From NCBI RefSeq assembly GCF_034092375.1, contig NZ_CP139302.1, positions 496,001 through 560,000 of the forward strand: 64,000 nucleotides of DNA, written 5' to 3'. Position numbers and translations under genes: made by a program. The notes under the pieces were generated by a model. The model had not been told where the DNA came from. It did not search any database and was given only the letters and a program-made list of their open reading frames with translations. Shown here in pieces: positions 46,734 through 55,877 of this stretch; position 1 is the stretch's first letter, and every line of letters begins with the position of its first letter. The stretch comes from Prochlorococcus sp. MIT 1300. Its GTDB lineage: Bacteria; Cyanobacteriota; Cyanobacteriia; PCC-6307; Cyanobiaceae.

Positions 46734-47477
46734 TTGAACCCGAATTCGACAAATACAAAAGTTGTTCTAGTTGAGCCAGCAGGGCCAATAAATGTAGGAA
46801 GTGTTGCAAGGCTTTGCGCAAACTTCGGAATAACCGAACTGAGGCTAGTGACACCCAAATGTGATCCTTTGGATCCGCAAGCCCAGAAGATGGCTTTAAG
46901 AGGCTTAGCGCTACTGAAAAACGCCCCAATATTTTCCTCTCTTTCAGAAGCAGTCGCTGATTGTCGTCATGTTGTCGCCACCTGTGGCCGTCTTGATCAT
47001 GGGGATATTCCACTTGATACTCCAGAGTCAGTTATTCAATGGTTAAGCGATGGTTCAGAGATAGTTCCTACTGCCCTTGTTTTTGGGAGAGAGGACAGAG
47101 GTCTTTCAAATAAAGAGCTTCTTATGGCACAGAGAGTTATTTCTATTCATACAGAGCCTGATTGTCCGTCATTAAACCTTTCTCATGCCGTTGCTGTAGT
47201 TCTCTATCAACTTCATAGTCACGAAAAAAGAGGCTCACCAAAGAATCAAATCAAATCTGAACAAGAGCCAGCTTTATCAAAACAAATGGAAGATTTCCTA
47301 AAAGATACCGAAAACCTTTTGCTAGAGATTGGGTTTATTTTTCGCCATACTTCCACATCTCGCATGGCCAAGATTCGAGCTTTACTTCATAGAGCAGATG
47401 CACGATCAAATGAAATTGCGCTTTTGAGGGGGATTTTGAGACAAGTTCGCTGGGCTATGAAGTCAAATCGCTCTTAA
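46734..47477 (+). CDS. TrmJ/SpoU-type RNA 2'-O-methyltransferase
   Basis: 247 residues, starting at TTG directly after the cytM stop. SPOUT signatures: VVLVEPAGPINVGSVARLC, VFGREDRGLSNKELL and CPSLNLSHAVAVVLYQL, then a C-terminal helical extension as in TrmJ. It most likely methylates tRNA position 32 (TrmJ) or an rRNA ribose; the substrate cannot be fixed here. Confidence 0.88.
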   Translation: MNPNSTNTKVVLVEPAGPINVGSVARLCANFGITELRLVTPKCDPLDPQAQKMALRGLALLKNAPIFSSLSEAVADCRHVVATCGRLDHGDIPLDTPESVIQWLSDGSEIVPTALVFGREDRGLSNKELLMAQRVISIHTEPDCPSLNLSHAVAVVLYQLHSHEKRGSPKNQIKSEQEPALSKQMEDFLKDTENLLLEIGFIFRHTSTSRMAKIRALLHRADARSNEIALLRGILRQVRWAMKSNRS

Positions 47478-47510
47478 TCTCAGGAAAGTCCACTTGACAT
47501 CCAAGCTTCC

Positions 47511-48617
47511 TTGTCTAGTAGTCGCTCTTCAAGAAACTCATCTAGTTTTCTCAGTGCCTTCGGGCATCTTCTACGTCTAAGCATCGTTGGAGTTGGCTTA
47601 GGCGTAATAGCAGGCACGACAATGAAAGTACTTGCGCCTGAGGAGCTAAAAGGCCAATCACCTAAAAGAAATATCTTTTCTTTTATAGAAATCACCAAAA
47701 GGGCCAAACATCTTGGAACCTTCAATAGGACTGTTAGTAAAAAAAATCTTGGGAGATTTATAGCAAAGGACGAAATTGCTTCCCTTAGCAATAAGTGGGC
47801 TTCACTTGCTAACAAGACGCAAGACTTAATAGCGAGTGGGTACCTATTAATACTAGACAATGGCAAATATGCTGAATTAACACCTGACCAAGTTCTTCCT
47901 GCTGCTAGTTCAATAAAAATACCAATACTGATAGCAACACTCGAGATGGTTGATTCTAAACAAATACAATGGAATGAAGAGCTCAAGCTTACAGAGGAAG
48001 TATTAGCCGGTGAAGCAGGTTGGATGGCCTTAAATCCAATAGGTACAAGTTTCCCAATACACAGAATTGCGACTGAAATGATCCGTATAAGTGATAACAC
48101 AGCAACAAATTTACTAATCAAAAGGATTGGCGGGAAAGAAATTCTTAATAGACGTTTCAAAGCTTTAGGATTAACTTCAACACAATTAAATAATTGGTTG
48201 CCCGACTTAAAGGGTACAAACACTACCAGCACGAAAGATTTAACTCGCGCGATAGCATTAGTAGAAACAGGAAGTTTACTAACGCCTCGCACTAGAGATT
48301 TATTTAGAGAAGTTATGAGTACATCAAGAACTAATCGCCTTTTACCAGGTGGATTGCTAAAAGGATTAAACGCAAAAACAGACAACCCTGATTACACCCT
48401 TCAAATCAAGGGATATAGGGTTCTAAACAAAACTGGTGACATCGGCATTTCATATGCGGATGCAGGCTTAATAGAAATGCCAGATAACACACGAGCTGTT
48501 GCAGGCTTTATCGTCAAAGGTCCATTTAATGATCCACGCTCTACAAGGCTAATTAGGCAAATGGCAGCAGCGATGGCCCCTGCACTCAACCCAGAGAACC
48601 AATTTTCAAATAATTAA
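47511..48617 (+). CDS. Class A beta-lactamase-fold serine hydrolase (probably not a lactamase)
   Basis: 368 residues with a TTG start. An N-terminal hydrophobic segment (about 21-40) directs it to the membrane or periplasm. The catalytic SxxK is in AASSIKIP (Ser133-Lys136), SDN is at 194-196, and KTG is in LNKTGDIG (307-309). In ungapped alignment with TEM-type enzymes the omega-loop W-E166-P-E-L-N170 becomes W-L-P-D-L-K (229-234). The deacylating Glu is therefore absent. A DD-peptidase or other peptidoglycan role is more likely than drug resistance. Confidence 0.85.
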   Translation: MSSSRSSRNSSSFLSAFGHLLRLSIVGVGLGVIAGTTMKVLAPEELKGQSPKRNIFSFIEITKRAKHLGTFNRTVSKKNLGRFIAKDEIASLSNKWASLANKTQDLIASGYLLILDNGKYAELTPDQVLPAASSIKIPILIATLEMVDSKQIQWNEELKLTEEVLAGEAGWMALNPIGTSFPIHRIATEMIRISDNTATNLLIKRIGGKEILNRRFKALGLTSTQLNNWLPDLKGTNTTSTKDLTRAIALVETGSLLTPRTRDLFREVMSTSRTNRLLPGGLLKGLNAKTDNPDYTLQIKGYRVLNKTGDIGISYADAGLIEMPDNTRAVAGFIVKGPFNDPRSTRLIRQMAAAMAPALNPENQFSNN

Positions 48618-48791
48618 AGCAGCAAATCTCAAAAGACAATCTAAAGCAGTATCGTCAAAACCCCCTATTACATCAGCAAAAATCCTCCACGGAACATAGT
48701 GAGAGAGAATCGGCTCTTAGACACAAAACGGCATTAATGCGCTGCATCATGACCTTGCTATGAAACAATCCAGAACAATAGAAATGGTCTC

Positions 48792-49880
48792 GTGAGTTCA
48801 AACAGGAAGCGGAGGGTCTTCCCCTTTACAGCCGTAATCGGGCAAGAAGAAATGAAGTTGGCACTATTGCTCAACGTCATAGACCCAAGGATTGGGGGTG
48901 TAATGATCATGGGTGATCGAGGGACTGGTAAGTCCACCACTATCAGGGCCTTAGCTGACCTACTGCCTGCAATAGATGTCATTGCAGGAGATCCCTACAA
49001 CAGTTCGCCAAACGATCCAGACCTTCAAAGCAGTGAAGTCAGACAAAGTTTTGAACAAGGGGAAGGACTTACTACAGAGCAAAAACAAGTCCCAATGATC
49101 GACCTGCCTCTTGGAGCTACAGAAGATCGGCTTTGTGGAACTATCGATATAGAGAAAGCACTGAGCGAGGGAGTAAGAGCCTTCGAACCAGGTCTCCTTG
49201 CTAAAGCAAATAGAGGGTTGCTTTACGTAGATGAGGTCAACCTTTTAGATGATCACTTGGTTGACGTATTACTTGATTCAGCAGCCTCTGGCTGGAACAC
49301 AGTTGAGAGAGAAGGTATATCAGTAAGACATCCTGCAAGATTTGTCCTCATAGGATCTGGAAACCCTGAGGAAGGAGAGCTAAGGCCTCAACTTCTTGAT
49401 CGATTTGGAATGAGCGTTGAAGTTCGTACCGTTAGGGAAGCTGATCTGCGTGTACAGGTAGTTGATCAAAGAACAGCCTTTGATAATGACCCAGAAAGCT
49501 TTTCCACCTCAGCCGAAGCGAAACAAGATGCTTTGCAGAAAAAGGTCGTAGAAGCACAAAACCTCTTAAAGGAAGTAATAATTGATGATGATTTGCGTTT
49601 AAAGATTTCAGCAGTATGTGGTGAATTAGATGTAGATGGTCTCAGAGGAGACATTGTTACCAATCGAGCAGCTAGAGCGCTTGCTGCCTTTGAAGGTCGC
49701 AAAGAGGTTGCAGAAGAGGATGTTGCCAGAGTAGTTTCCTGCTCACTTAGACATCGATTACGAAAAGATCCACTTGAACAAGTCGACTCTGGAGATCGTG
49801 TAGTAAAAGTCTTCTGTAAGGTTTTTGAAAGAAACGAAAATGAAGATCTAACTGATTTCCAGTTAGCAGTTCAAAATTAA
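48792..49880 (+). CDS. chlI: Magnesium chelatase subunit I
   Basis: 362 residues, GTG start. AAA+ ATPase: Walker [21 protein letters not shown], Walker [18 protein letters not shown], arginine finger and sensor region [16 protein letters not shown]. The early [21 protein letters not shown] is diagnostic. ChlI with ChlD and ChlH inserts Mg2+ into protoporphyrin IX, the first committed step of chlorophyll. It is followed by ruvC 7 bp downstream on the same strand. Confidence 0.97.
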   Translation: MSSNRKRRVFPFTAVIGQEEMKLALLLNVIDPRIGGVMIMGDRGTGKSTTIRALADLLPAIDVIAGDPYNSSPNDPDLQSSEVRQSFEQGEGLTTEQKQVPMIDLPLGATEDRLCGTIDIEKALSEGVRAFEPGLLAKANRGLLYVDEVNLLDDHLVDVLLDSAASGWNTVEREGISVRHPARFVLIGSGNPEEGELRPQLLDRFGMSVEVRTVREADLRVQVVDQRTAFDNDPESFSTSAEAKQDALQKKVVEAQNLLKEVIIDDDLRLKISAVCGELDVDGLRGDIVTNRAARALAAFEGRKEVAEEDVARVVSCSLRHRLRKDPLEQVDSGDRVVKVFCKVFERNENEDLTDFQLAVQN

Positions 49881-49887
49881 TTAGAAA

Positions 49888-50352
49888 TTGATAATACTAG
49901 GAATTGACCCTGGGCTAGCCAGAGTTGGATATGGGTTAATAAAAGCAACTGAGCAAGAACTTACCCTTCTTGATTGTGGAGTAATTGTCACGGAAAAAAG
50001 TGAAGCAGAAGGCGATAGAATGGTAGAAATTGCCAATGACCTAAGGAAAATCATTCGTACATGGAAGCCACAACTATCAGCTGTTGAAAAATTCTTCTTT
50101 TACCGTTCAAGTACAACTATCAACGTTGTACAGGCTCGCGGAGTAATATTAATGACCCTTTCAAGGTTTTCAATACCAATAGTCGAATTTGCACCCATGC
50201 AAATCAAACTAGCTTTAACTGGCTCAGGTCGAGCAGATAAAGATGAGGTGCTTGAGTCAGTAATGCGAGAGCTAAAATTAGACTCGGCCCCAAAACCAGA
50301 CGATGCTTCTGACGCCCTAGCGACTGCCTTAACAGCGTGGTTTCAACTTTGA
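49888..50352 (+). CDS. ruvC: Holliday junction resolvase RuvC
   Basis: 154 residues, TTG start. The acidic catalytic residues are visible: Asp in ILGIDPGLARVGYG, Glu in SAVEKFFFYRS, and the C-terminal pair in RADKDEV and KPDDASDALATALTAW. It cleaves Holliday junctions with RuvAB. The length is slightly below the typical 160-175 but all motifs are present. Its stop is followed 2 bp later by the ATG of the cyclo-ligase. Confidence 0.95.
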   Translation: MIILGIDPGLARVGYGLIKATEQELTLLDCGVIVTEKSEAEGDRMVEIANDLRKIIRTWKPQLSAVEKFFFYRSSTTINVVQARGVILMTLSRFSIPIVEFAPMQIKLALTGSGRADKDEVLESVMRELKLDSAPKPDDASDALATALTAWFQL

Positions 50353-50354
50353 AA

Positions 50355-50972
50355 ATGACGTCAAAGGATAGCAAAACAAAAAAACGTGAGCAATTTATTA
50401 AATTACGAGATGTACATTTGCAGTCTGTAGAGCCAAGTATTAGGAAGCAAGTATTCAATTTTCTACAGCATTTAGTTACAAGTGGATCTATTAATGGTCA
50501 TATTGGCGTCTACTGGCCATTAAAAGGCGAAGTAGACATTCGGAGTATAAAAAGCCTGGTAGAAATTCCAATTGCCCTTCCAGCAGTAACAGAAGAAGGC
50601 AAGCTGATCTATTATCCCTGGGAAAACAATTCTCTTGAAAAAGACTACGTTGGAATCCCTGCTCCAGTTAATGAAACTCCTTTAACACCTACAGCCATTG
50701 ATCTATTGCTTGTACCAGCTTTGTCTATTGACAAAAAAGGAATAAGGCTTGGCTATGGGGGTGGCTTTTTTGACAGGTTGAGAAGTCAAGCAATTTGGCA
50801 AAATATACCCGCACTTGTAATTCTTCCGCAAATATGTGTATCTTCCAACCTTCTACCAAAAGATAACTGGGATATACCTTTTGACGGCTGGATAAGTGAA
50901 CTAGGTATAACTAAATCTCAAATTCCATCCAATGAAAAACTCAAACGCCTGCTTTCAATTAACATTGACTAA
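50355..50972 (+). CDS. 5-formyltetrahydrofolate cyclo-ligase
   Basis: About 205 residues from the ATG at 50355 (MTSKDSKTKKREQ); an in-frame GTG at 50337 would overlap ruvC. The ATP/folate motif KKGIRLGYGGGFFDRL is the family signature, with IGVYWPLKGEVDIRSI ahead. It converts 5-formyl-THF to 5,10-methenyl-THF, feeding the FolD reaction. ruvC and this gene are almost certainly cotranscribed. Confidence 0.92.
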   Translation: MTSKDSKTKKREQFIKLRDVHLQSVEPSIRKQVFNFLQHLVTSGSINGHIGVYWPLKGEVDIRSIKSLVEIPIALPAVTEEGKLIYYPWENNSLEKDYVGIPAPVNETPLTPTAIDLLLVPALSIDKKGIRLGYGGGFFDRLRSQAIWQNIPALVILPQICVSSNLLPKDNWDIPFDGWISELGITKSQIPSNEKLKRLLSINID

Positions 50973-51070
50973 CTAGCAAACCAGGAATGTGTTAGAGGAC
51001 CTCAGACAAGCCAGTATGCTTCTTTTAGCTACAACTTCGATCTACCCAGACTGAAGCCTAATTTATTACT

Positions 51071-51517
51071 GTGCCATCTCAATCATCACAATCAAATTTC
51101 GGCAGTGAGGTTCTCAACAAGATTGTTGAGCGTCTACAAAGTACCAGTGACAAGAAAAAACGTTATGAATATGTTCTATGGCTAGCCAAAAAGCTGCCAC
51201 CCATGGATAAAGAGCTTCAAAAAGAGGACGTTAAAGTCAAAGGGTGTATATCTAAAGTCTACGTACATGGAGAATTAATGGATGGGCGCTTAAAATGGCA
51301 AGGCGATTCAGATGCCCTAATAACAAAAGGCTTACTTGCTTTATTAATTCAAGGTCTAAATGACCTAACTCCCGAACAAGTCATTGCAATAGATCCTGGG
51401 TTCATTTCTGCCACAGGTCTTAATAGCAGTCTCACCCCTTCAAGAGCTAATGGATTTATGAACATCTTGCTTACAATGAAAGCCCAAGCACAAAGACTAT
51501 CAATTGAAGGATCTTAA
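51071..51517 (+). CDS. sufE: SufE-family cysteine desulfurase accessory protein
   Basis: 148 residues, GTG start. The catalytic cysteine loop is VKGCISKVYVHGEL, with YEYVLWLAKKLPPMDKELQ ahead and DALITKGLLALLIQGLNDLTPEQV after it. SufE takes persulfide sulfur from SufS for Fe-S cluster assembly. SufBCDS are not in the window. hom follows 48 bp downstream. Confidence 0.92.
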   Translation: MPSQSSQSNFGSEVLNKIVERLQSTSDKKKRYEYVLWLAKKLPPMDKELQKEDVKVKGCISKVYVHGELMDGRLKWQGDSDALITKGLLALLIQGLNDLTPEQVIAIDPGFISATGLNSSLTPSRANGFMNILLTMKAQAQRLSIEGS

Positions 51518-51565
51518 AGAGATTTATAGGCTCCTAGAAGAACACAAGTTTATTGGACACTTTCA

Positions 51566-52882
51566 ATGGTCATGAAAATCGGGATTGGTCTCTTAGGTCT
51601 AGGGACAGTTGGTACTGGAGTCGCAAGAATCCTTCTTGAGCCAAAGGGACGCAACCCATTGGTTTCTAACGTTCATATAGCCAAGGTTGCTGTAAGAGAT
51701 CTAAATCGACCACGCAAGATTGAACTCCCTTCAAGATTGCTAACCGCAGATGCTCAATCAGTAGTGGACGATCCAAATGTCCAATTAGTAGTTGAAGTGA
51801 TGGGTGGAATTGAGCCTGCACGAACACTAATCATGCGTTCTATTGCAGCGGGTAAATCAGTTGTAACTGCAAATAAAGCCGTTATTGCTAGGCATGGTCA
51901 AGAGATTGCTGCTGCTGCAGAAGCAGCTGGTGTTTATGTCTTGATAGAAGCTGCAGTGGGAGGAGGAATCCCAATTATCGAGCCTTTAAAACAGTCGCTT
52001 GGAGGGAATAAAATTACAAAGGTAAGTGGAATCATTAACGGAACTACTAATTACATCTTGACCAGGATGGAACAAGAAGGAGTCGCTTACGAAAATGTAT
52101 TAAAAGTCGCACAAGATTTAGGATACGCAGAGGCAGATCCCGCTGCTGATGTTGAGGGAATGGATGCAGCTGATAAAATATCAATCCTTAGTGGATTAGC
52201 TTTTGGTGGAGCTATAAATCGCGAACTAATTCAAACTCAGGGCATTAGCAATCTTAAAAGTCGAGACGTTGACTATGCCACTCAACTTGGATATCGAGTC
52301 AAGTTACTTGGGATAGCAGAACGACTAAATGACAACTTGATTGAATCTAACTCTTTACCACTAGCTGTTTGGGTCCAACCAACTCTTGTACCATTCAACC
52401 ATCCACTGGCTGGAGTAAACGGGGTTAACAATGCGATCCTCATAGAAGGAGAACCAATAGGAGAAGTTATGTTTTATGGGCCAGGTGCTGGTTCTGGACC
52501 AACAGCATCAGCTGTAGTAGCAGATATCTTAAATATTGCTGGCATCTATCAACTTGGAAATTTAGAAACCAAGTTGGATCCACTGTTAGCGGCTCATAGC
52601 TGGCGTGAATGCCACTTGGTTGACCCAGTTGACATTCGCAAAAGAAATTATGTTCGCTTTAAGGCAGAGGACACTCCAGGCGTTATTGGCCGCATAGGTA
52701 CTCATTTTGGAGATAGAGGAGTCTCAATTCAATCAATTGTTCAATTCGACAGCTCAAATGAAGACGCAGAGATAGTTGTAATTACTCATAAAGTAAGGCA
52801 AGGAGAACTAGAGGAGTCACTGAAGGCTATTAAACAGCTTCCTGAAATTAAGGGGCTTGCCTCTTACATGGGTTGCATCTAA
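51566..52882 (+). CDS. hom: Homoserine dehydrogenase
   Basis: 438 residues. NAD(P)-binding motif GIGLLGLGTVGTGVARIL; catalytic domain signature GYAEADPAADVEGMDAADK; substrate region SGIINGTTNYILTRM. A C-terminal ACT domain (YVRFKAEDTPGVIGRIGTHF onward, about residue 360-438) indicates threonine feedback. It makes homoserine for threonine and methionine synthesis. The start is taken as the ATG at 51566; an ATG two codons further in is equally possible. Confidence 0.97.
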   Translation: MVMKIGIGLLGLGTVGTGVARILLEPKGRNPLVSNVHIAKVAVRDLNRPRKIELPSRLLTADAQSVVDDPNVQLVVEVMGGIEPARTLIMRSIAAGKSVVTANKAVIARHGQEIAAAAEAAGVYVLIEAAVGGGIPIIEPLKQSLGGNKITKVSGIINGTTNYILTRMEQEGVAYENVLKVAQDLGYAEADPAADVEGMDAADKISILSGLAFGGAINRELIQTQGISNLKSRDVDYATQLGYRVKLLGIAERLNDNLIESNSLPLAVWVQPTLVPFNHPLAGVNGVNNAILIEGEPIGEVMFYGPGAGSGPTASAVVADILNIAGIYQLGNLETKLDPLLAAHSWRECHLVDPVDIRKRNYVRFKAEDTPGVIGRIGTHFGDRGVSIQSIVQFDSSNEDAEIVVITHKVRQGELEESLKAIKQLPEIKGLASYMGCI

Positions 52883-52980
52883 AACATTAGAAAGTTGTGG
52901 CAATCATGTCCTTTTTCAGCCACATTAGTAAGAGACGCCTAAAAGCATCTTTCTCAGCTGACTTCTAATGGCACAAATTC

Positions 52981-53232
52981 ATGCCCAATACTCTTAGCTC
53001 TCGCCCAAACCTTCTATCTAGAGAAGGTTTACTTCACCCACAAGAGCTCAATCAGGGTGATTGTGTCCAACTGACGACCAAAGAAGAGCTTTTTCAAGTT
53101 ATTGGCATCGACCCCGAACATAAAAAATGCTGGGTAAGACAATGGCCGCTTTTGCCAAATGGCTCCCCAGTCTTTGAAGTATCAGTTGGAGAAGTTATTT
53201 CTCTACCAGACCACTCAAAGCAAAATCAATAA
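52981..53232 (+). CDS. Small conserved hypothetical protein
   Basis: 83 residues, soluble. The pattern is LHPQELNQGDCVQLTTKEELFQVIGID followed by CWVRQWPLLPNGSPVFEV, which reads as a small beta barrel of about five strands. No family recognised. It lies between hom and the ABC binding protein, with gaps of about 98 and 90 bp, and may be an independent unit. Confidence 0.6.
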   Translation: MPNTLSSRPNLLSREGLLHPQELNQGDCVQLTTKEELFQVIGIDPEHKKCWVRQWPLLPNGSPVFEVSVGEVISLPDHSKQNQ

Positions 53233-53322
53233 GTAATACTTGAACCAATTCCCAAGATTCCCATTTTCCTACCTAAACATTTCACACGAGCTAGTCGAAA
53301 CTGCTCCATAGCAATAACTTGG

Positions 53323-54858
53323 TTGGTATTCACAACATGTCTTGTTTCATGTCAACCACCCAGACAAAACTCCCTTTTAACGATTGCTAGTGCAGGAAAG
53401 ATAAAATCCTTAGACCCAGCTCAGGCAAGTACCTTTGACGCATTACAACTTTTATCGGCCTTAGGAGACCCACTTTATAGACTTTCTTCTAAAGGAAAAC
53501 TTGAACCTAGGTTAGCCTCAGGGCCACCCAAAGTTACTGATAACGGTCTAACAATTACTATTCCTCTACGAAAAAATATAGTCTTTCACGATGGAACAGA
53601 GTTTAACTCCGCAGCCATGGCCTTTAGCCTAAGGAGATTTATAGAGATAGGCACCTTAAACTATATAGTTGCAGGAAAAATTGACAAGATTGAAATTATA
53701 AATAACCACACTATTCGCCTAAGGTTAACCAGGCCCTCTTCGTCACTGATTGGGCTTTTAACCTCAACTAATCTTACTCCAGTTTCACCAGCAGCATATC
53801 AAAAGCATAAAGATAAATTTCTAAATAAGAACTTTATAGGCACAGGCCCTTATCAACTTAAAAGTTTCAACTCCCAACAGAAGCGAATTGAGCCTTTCCC
53901 TCACTACTGGGGGGATGCTCCTAGCAATAACGGCATAAACTTTATTAACCTTAGCAATTCCACTGCACTTTATGGCGCATTATTAACAGGGGAAGTTGAT
54001 GTACTACTTTCGAACTCTATTGATGAAGATCAACGACTTGCCTTACACAAATTATCTGATCAAGGAAAACTTGTTGAAGGGAAGGGTCGTCAATTAGAAA
54101 TAGGCTATATAACACTACTTAGCAATAAAGCGCCACTTAATAACCAGCTAATACGAAAAGCTCTTTCCTATAGTCTTAACAGGCAACTAATAAGCAAACG
54201 TGTGAGCTATGGGCTAAGAGAACCATTAAGGTCATTAATACCTCCAAGCCTACAGAAGTTTAAATCAGAAGCTTGGCCAACATATGACCCGGAAAAAGCA
54301 AAATTTTTACTGGCGAAAGCAGGTTATTGCAACAAAAAGAGCCTAGATTTAAAACTAACTTTTAGGTCAAATATTCCTGCTGACAAGCTTTTAGCCATAA
54401 CTTGGCGATCCCAACTAGAGAAGGATCTCCCAAATTGTATAAATCTTTCTATTGAAGGAATCGAATCAACCTCAGTTTACAGACAGCTCGGAGAAGGAAA
54501 TTTTGAAGCAGTTGTTTTGGACTGGAGGGGAGCCTATCCTGACCCAGAAGCCTATTTAACACCCTTACTAAGTTGTAATAGTGCTAAAGAATTTGTATGT
54601 GAAAAAGGTGAGGCTTCTATTAGCGGTAGCTTTTGGACTCATCCAGGGTTGGAACAAGAAATACGAAGAACTGATTCACTCACTGGAGTAGCTCGAATAA
54701 AAGCACTAAATAATATTGAACAGATCGCGGCGAAAGGCTCAGCTTATCTTCCTGTTTGGCTAGTAACGCCTAAAGCCTGGGCGCAAGTAGGTTTTAATAC
54801 ACCTAAATTTGATGGTGCAGGGAACCTACAAATGCATAAGCTAAAAGTTATCGATTAA
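53323..54858 (+). CDS. Peptide/nickel-type ABC transporter substrate-binding lipoprotein
   Basis: 511 residues from TTG. Family 5 solute-binding protein: SLDPAQASTFDALQLLSALGDPLYR, ITIPLRKNIVFHDGTEFNSAAMAFSLRRF, GTGPYQLKSFN and VVLDWRGAYPDPEAYLTPL. A lipobox-like VSC at about residues 8-10 suggests a lipoprotein, but the signal peptide is short; an in-frame open extension to 53233 would supply a better hydrophobic core, without an ATG, GTG or TTG. Probable substrate is an oligopeptide. It overlaps the permease gene by one base. Confidence 0.85.
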   Translation: MVFTTCLVSCQPPRQNSLLTIASAGKIKSLDPAQASTFDALQLLSALGDPLYRLSSKGKLEPRLASGPPKVTDNGLTITIPLRKNIVFHDGTEFNSAAMAFSLRRFIEIGTLNYIVAGKIDKIEIINNHTIRLRLTRPSSSLIGLLTSTNLTPVSPAAYQKHKDKFLNKNFIGTGPYQLKSFNSQQKRIEPFPHYWGDAPSNNGINFINLSNSTALYGALLTGEVDVLLSNSIDEDQRLALHKLSDQGKLVEGKGRQLEIGYITLLSNKAPLNNQLIRKALSYSLNRQLISKRVSYGLREPLRSLIPPSLQKFKSEAWPTYDPEKAKFLLAKAGYCNKKSLDLKLTFRSNIPADKLLAITWRSQLEKDLPNCINLSIEGIESTSVYRQLGEGNFEAVVLDWRGAYPDPEAYLTPLLSCNSAKEFVCEKGEASISGSFWTHPGLEQEIRRTDSLTGVARIKALNNIEQIAAKGSAYLPVWLVTPKAWAQVGFNTPKFDGAGNLQMHKLKVID

Positions 54859-55877
54859 TGGCAAAAGAACGAGCCTTATTTAAATATTGTGCTACTCGAA
54901 TAGCGCTCACCCCCTTGATGCTCTGGTTGATTTCAACCTTAGTTTTTCTTATGTTAAGAGTCGCACCTGGTGATCCAGTTGATGCAATATTAGGTAACAG
55001 AGCAAACGAAGCCGCAAGATTTGCTCTTCGAACAAGACTTGGACTAGACAAACCACTTTGGGAGCAATACCTAAACTTCATAGGAGGACTACTTAAAGGA
55101 AAACTTGGAGAATCACTAACAAACCAAGAACCAGTTAAAGAGATTATTGCCGGAGCACTTCCAGCCACTATTGAACTAGGAACAATTGCTCTACTAATAG
55201 CAATTTGCATAGGCATAGTTGTTGGTTTTAGTGGAGCTGCCAAACGCGAAAGCAAAATTGATCTCCTAGGCCGAGTCTTTGGAATAAGTACCTATGCTTT
55301 ACCGCCATTCTGGGCAGCAATGATGATGCAATTGTTGTTCGCAGTCCATTTGGGATGGCTTCCTGTTGGAGGAAGATTTCCACCAAGCCTAATAACACCT
55401 CAAGGGAGTGGCTTTCTAATTCTTGACAGCTTTCTTGCTGGGGATTGGCTGGCATTACAGGGAACTTTGCGCCATTTGTTTTTACCAGCACTGACACTAG
55501 GCATTTTATTAAGTGGGATCTTCAGTAGATCATTAAGACTGAATCTAGGGAAAGCACTTAAAGCTGATTATATAGAAGCAGCCCGAAGCAGGGGAATTAG
55601 TGAGAAGAAAATAATTACTAAGCATGCACTTCCAAATGCTTTATTGCCTGTATTAACAATTGCAGGGATAACTATTGCCTCTCTTATTGGGGGAGCACTT
55701 CTTATTGAAGTTACATTTTCATGGCCAGGTATAGCCCTCAAACTACAAGAAGCTATCAGTCAAAGAGATTACCCAGTTGTTCAGGGTATCGTTGTAGTTA
55801 TAGCTTCTTTAGTAGTACTGATTAGTGTACTAATTGACTTGGTGATAGCCGTTATAGACCCCAGAGTTCAATACTGA
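54858..55877 (+). CDS. ABC transporter permease, DppB type
   Basis: 339 residues with six membrane segments. N-terminal LIFLMLRVAPGDPVDAILGN-like segment (VFLMLRVAPGDPVDAILG) is the DppB/OppB signature; the EAA loop is EAARSRGISEKKIITKHALPNALLPV. It follows the binding protein with overlapping stop/start (ATGGC within TTAATGG), so they form a unit. No DppC or ATPase genes follow; the next gene is on the opposite strand and overlaps its 3' end by 10 bp. Confidence 0.92.
   Translation: MAKERALFKYCATRIALTPLMLWLISTLVFLMLRVAPGDPVDAILGNRANEAARFALRTRLGLDKPLWEQYLNFIGGLLKGKLGESLTNQEPVKEIIAGALPATIELGTIALLIAICIGIVVGFSGAAKRESKIDLLGRVFGISTYALPPFWAAMMMQLLFAVHLGWLPVGGRFPPSLITPQGSGFLILDSFLAGDWLALQGTLRHLFLPALTLGILLSGIFSRSLRLNLGKALKADYIEAARSRGISEKKIITKHALPNALLPVLTIAGITIASLIGGALLIEVTFSWPGIALKLQEAISQRDYPVVQGIVVVIASLVVLISVLIDLVIAVIDPRVQY

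Noticed and set aside
47480-48385. 301-codon minus-strand frame opposite the beta-lactamase-fold gene
   Set aside because: The plus-strand frame has SxxK, SDN and KTG motifs; the minus frame is a Leu/Ser-rich shadow.
52932-52953. Possible terminator after hom (AGACGC / GCATCT followed by TT)
   Set aside because: The stem is only six pairs with a mismatch, and the T-run is too short.
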